DNA from: Mycobacterium vicinigordonae
Lineage (GTDB): Bacteria > Actinomycetota > Actinomycetes > Mycobacteriales > Mycobacteriaceae
DNA length: 64,000 bases
NCBI RefSeq assembly: GCF_013466425.1
Contig: NZ_CP059165.1
Span: 3,782,001-3,846,000, forward strand
Reading direction: 5' to 3'
Under the pieces are notes generated by a model. The model was not told where the DNA came from. It worked only from the letters and a program-made list of their open reading frames with translations, and ran no database searches. This document shows positions 61,958 to 64,000 of the stretch, piece after piece; position 1 is the stretch's first letter; the number at the start of each line of letters is the position of its first letter. The translations under genes were made by a program, and so were the position numbers.

Positions 61958-62623
61958 GTGACGGGCTCAATCGCGGACGAGATGCCGCAGCTGGTGATCT
62001 TCGACCTCGACGGCACGCTGACGGATTCGGCGGCCGGGATCGTGGCCAGTTTTCGGCATGCGCTCACCCACATCGGCGCCACGATCCCAGACGGCGACCT
62101 GGCCACCATGATCGTCGGCCCCCCGATGGACGAGACGTTGCGCGCGATGGAGCTCAACGGCCGGGTGGACGAGGCGGTGGCGGCCTACCGGGCCGAATAC
62201 GGCAGCCGCGGCTGGGCGATGAACACGCTGTTCGACGGCATCGCGCCGCTGCTGGCTGACCTGCAAGGCGCCGGTGTGCGACTGGCGGTGGCGACCTCCA
62301 AATTGGAGCCGACCGCGCGGCGGATCCTTGCCCACTTCGGGCTGGACCAGCACTTCGAGGTCATCGCGGGTGCATGTCCCGACGGCTCGCGCGCGTCCAA
62401 GGCTGAGGTACTCGGCCATGCGCTAACGCAGCTGGAGCCGCTGCCCGAGCGGGTGCTGATGATCGGCGACCGCAGCCACGATGTCGACGGCGCGGCCGCG
62501 CACGGTATCGACACGGTGGTGGTCGGCTGGGGCTACGGCCGCGCCGACTTTCCCGACACCGACGGCAGTGGCGTGCGCCACGTCGCGACGATCGACGAGC
62601 TGCGGAGGACTTTAGGTGTCTGA
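61958..62623 (+). CDS. ptkA: HAD-family protein tyrosine kinase PtkA, short N-terminus
   Basis: A 221-residue HAD hydrolase-fold protein with the DxD motif FDLDGTLTDS, the second-motif TSK and the GDRSHDVDGA motif. The M. tuberculosis orthologue autophosphorylates on tyrosine and phosphorylates PtpA. That protein carries a disordered N-terminal arm of about 80 residues before the HAD domain; here only 8 residues precede it with this start, and at most about 37 with the upstream GTG at 61871. It overlaps ptpA by 8 bases. By sequence alone it could equally be a phosphoglycolate-phosphatase-like enzyme. Confidence 0.88.
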   Translation: MTGSIADEMPQLVIFDLDGTLTDSAAGIVASFRHALTHIGATIPDGDLATMIVGPPMDETLRAMELNGRVDEAVAAYRAEYGSRGWAMNTLFDGIAPLLADLQGAGVRLAVATSKLEPTARRILAHFGLDQHFEVIAGACPDGSRASKAEVLGHALTQLEPLPERVLMIGDRSHDVDGAAAHGIDTVVVGWGYGRADFPDTDGSGVRHVATIDELRRTLGV

Positions 62624-63155
62624 GCCAAATCCGCCGCTCCTCGGCGGGCCGCCAAACGGCGGTCACCAGCGACAGCTGCACGTGACCTTCGTCTGCTCGG
62701 GGAACATCTGCCGGTCGCCGATGGCAGAGAAGATGTTCGCCCATCAGATTCAGCAGCGTGGCCTTGGCGACGTCGTCCGGGTCACCAGCGCCGGCACCGG
62801 CAACTGGCACGCGGGAGAGGGGGCTGATCGGCGCGCCACGCAGGTGCTGCGTGAGCGCGGCTACCCCACCGAGCACCGCGCTACCCAACTCGATGACGAC
62901 CACCTGACCGCGGATCTGGTGGTGGCACTGGGACGCAACCATGCCCGGATGCTGCGCGAGCTGGGAGTCGAGGAGGGCCGGGTGCGGATGCTGCGCTCGT
63001 TCGATCCGCGCTCGGGGGCATTCGCCCCGGATGTCGAGGACCCTTACTACGGCGACGACGCGGACTTCGTGGAGACCTTCGTGGTCATCGAGGCCGCGCT
63101 GCCCGGCCTGCACGACTGGGTCGACCTGCAACTCGCACAGAACGGCTCGGGTTGA
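62616..63155 (+). CDS. ptpA: Low-molecular-weight protein tyrosine phosphatase PtpA
   Basis: A 179-residue LMW phosphatase. The P-loop is CSGNICRS with nucleophile Cys27 and Arg33, and the general acid Asp is in VEDPYYGDD, which also holds the adjacent Tyr pair that PtkA phosphorylates in M. tuberculosis. PtpA is secreted into host macrophages in that species and blocks phagosome acidification. Compared with the 163-residue form, there is a Pro/Gly-rich extension of about 16 residues at the N-terminus. GGAGG precedes the GTG. Confidence 0.95.
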   Translation: MSEPNPPLLGGPPNGGHQRQLHVTFVCSGNICRSPMAEKMFAHQIQQRGLGDVVRVTSAGTGNWHAGEGADRRATQVLRERGYPTEHRATQLDDDHLTADLVVALGRNHARMLRELGVEEGRVRMLRSFDPRSGAFAPDVEDPYYGDDADFVETFVVIEAALPGLHDWVDLQLAQNGSG

Positions 63156-64000
63156 TGGCGCGCAGGGTTCCGCGTCTGGGATTCCTGCTGCGGCCGGGGT
63201 GGATCGCCCTGTGGCTGGTGTGCATCGCGTTCACCTACCTGTGCTTCACCGTGCTCGCTCCGTGGCAGCTGGGCAAGAACACCAGGACGTCCCGGGAGAA
63301 TCAGCAGATCACGGACTCGCTGAACACCCCACCCGTCCCGCTGAAAACATTTTTGCCGCAACAGAATTCATCCGCTCCCGACGCCCAGTGGCGCCGGGTG
63401 ACGGCCACCGGGCACTACCTTCCGGACGTACACGTGCTGGCCCGGCTGCGGGTGGTCGAGGGCGAGCAGGCTTTCGAGGTGCTGGCACCGTTCGCCGTGG
63501 ACGACGGGCCGACCGTGCTCGTCGACCGCGGATACGTACGGCCCGAGCCGGGTTCGCACGTTCCCCAGATCTCGCCGCCGCCGAGTCAGACCGTGACCAT
63601 TACCGCGCACCTGCGCGACTCCGAGCCAGCGGTGTCGGGCAAGGAGCCGTTCACTAGAGACGGCTACCAACAGGTGTATTCGGTCAGCACCGAACAGGTT
63701 TCGGCATTGACCAGGGTGCCGCTAGCGAGTTCATATCTGCAGTTGGTCGAGGACCAACCCGGCGGGCTGGGCTTGATCGGGCTGCCGCATCTGGATGCCG
63801 GGCCGTTCCTGTCCTACGGCATCCAGTGGATTCTGTTCGGCGTGGTGGCACCCAGCGCGTTGGGGTATTTCGTCTACGCCGAGCTGCGGGCGCGGCGCAA
63901 GGAGAAGCAACAGCCACCGGCCAGCGCACCCGGCGAGCGGCCAGCTCCGCCGCCTGCGGAGAAATCTGTCGAGGACAAATTGGCCGACCGGTACGGTCGC
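63155..64000 (+). CDS. SURF1 family protein, 3' end outside the window (Rv2235-like)
   Basis: At least 282 residues with no stop before base 64000. TM1 is at about 14-35 (GWIALWLVCIAFTYLCFTVLAPWQLG), the extracytoplasmic domain has the SURF1 motifs QWRRVTATGHYLPD and VLVDRGYV, and TM2 is at about 215-240 (FLSYGIQWILFGVVAPSALGYFVYAELR). SURF1 proteins assist assembly of cytochrome c oxidase, so this ties to ctaC, ctaE and ctaF in the same window. The ATG shares a base with the ptpA stop, so the gene is coupled to ptpA. Confidence 0.93.
   Translation, partial: MARRVPRLGFLLRPGWIALWLVCIAFTYLCFTVLAPWQLGKNTRTSRENQQITDSLNTPPVPLKTFLPQQNSSAPDAQWRRVTATGHYLPDVHVLARLRVVEGEQAFEVLAPFAVDDGPTVLVDRGYVRPEPGSHVPQISPPPSQTVTITAHLRDSEPAVSGKEPFTRDGYQQVYSVSTEQVSALTRVPLASSYLQLVEDQPGGLGLIGLPHLDAGPFLSYGIQWILFGVVAPSALGYFVYAELRARRKEKQQPPASAPGERPAPPPAEKSVEDKLADRYGR

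Overview
This window is a high-GC actinobacterial chromosome segment that I assign to the genus Mycobacterium, most likely a slow-growing species close to the M. tuberculosis / M. kansasii / M. marinum group but not M. tuberculosis itself. The reasons are a typical PE_PGRS gene and a PE gene, many GTG/TTG starts, several start codons placed 6-8 bases after a TANNNT box (leaderless transcripts), and a gene order that, from memory, follows M. tuberculosis Rv2187 to Rv2235 almost gene for gene. The assignment rests on recognised protein sequences and synteny; no database search was run.

Layout. 1-7.4 kb: end of fadD15, the PIM mannosyltransferase pimB, a putative metalloprotease, the NlpC/P60 hydrolase ripC, a small four-cysteine protein, a DnaQ/GIY-YIG nuclease and trpD. 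7.5-15.5 kb: the respiratory supercomplex, with ctaE-qcrC-qcrA-qcrB on the plus strand and ctaC-ctaF on the minus strand followed by mmpS3 and a DUF2561 membrane protein. 15.6-21.4 kb: asnB and adoK, separated by a PE_PGRS gene with near-identical long hairpins on both sides. 21.6-30.5 kb: Rv2203-like membrane protein, an IscA-type protein, glycerate kinase, Rv2206-like protein, cobU-cobT-cobS, ilvE, gcvT and an adenylate cyclase. 30.5-36.3 kb: a 625-base gene-free stretch, a PGRS-only mini-protein, leucyl aminopeptidase, two small accessory genes and ephD. 36.5-41.7 kb: dlaT, an epimerase, lipB, lipA and a DUF4191-type protein, i.e. lipoate synthesis beside a lipoylated E2. 42-50.5 kb: a PE gene, an RDD protein, and a nitrogen-control block (glnA1, glnE, glnA2) with an embedded thioesterase plus LLM oxidoreductase pair. 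50.5-57.7 kb: two Hip1/CaeA-type proteases, panB, a CYTH-CHAD protein with a hexanucleotide repeat, RNase P RNA and a secreted protein. 57.8-64 kb: RNase HI/phosphatase fusion, zinc-ribbon protein, NIF3 protein, cobC, then ptkA-ptpA and the start of a SURF1 gene.

How the genes work together. The qcr and cta genes encode the bcc-aa3 menaquinol oxidase. lipB and lipA make the lipoyl group used by DlaT and by the glycine cleavage system, of which gcvT is one part. glnE encodes the adenylyltransferase acting on GlnA1. cobU/T/S and cobC belong to late cobalamin assembly. ptkA and ptpA are a kinase/phosphatase pair.

No IS element, CRISPR array, tRNA or prophage was seen. The accessory material consists of the PE/PGRS genes, the thioesterase-LLM pair, the SRPBCC and small membrane genes, and short repeats. 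The most unusual structural observation is the PE_PGRS gene bracketed by a duplicated asnB/adoK terminator region.
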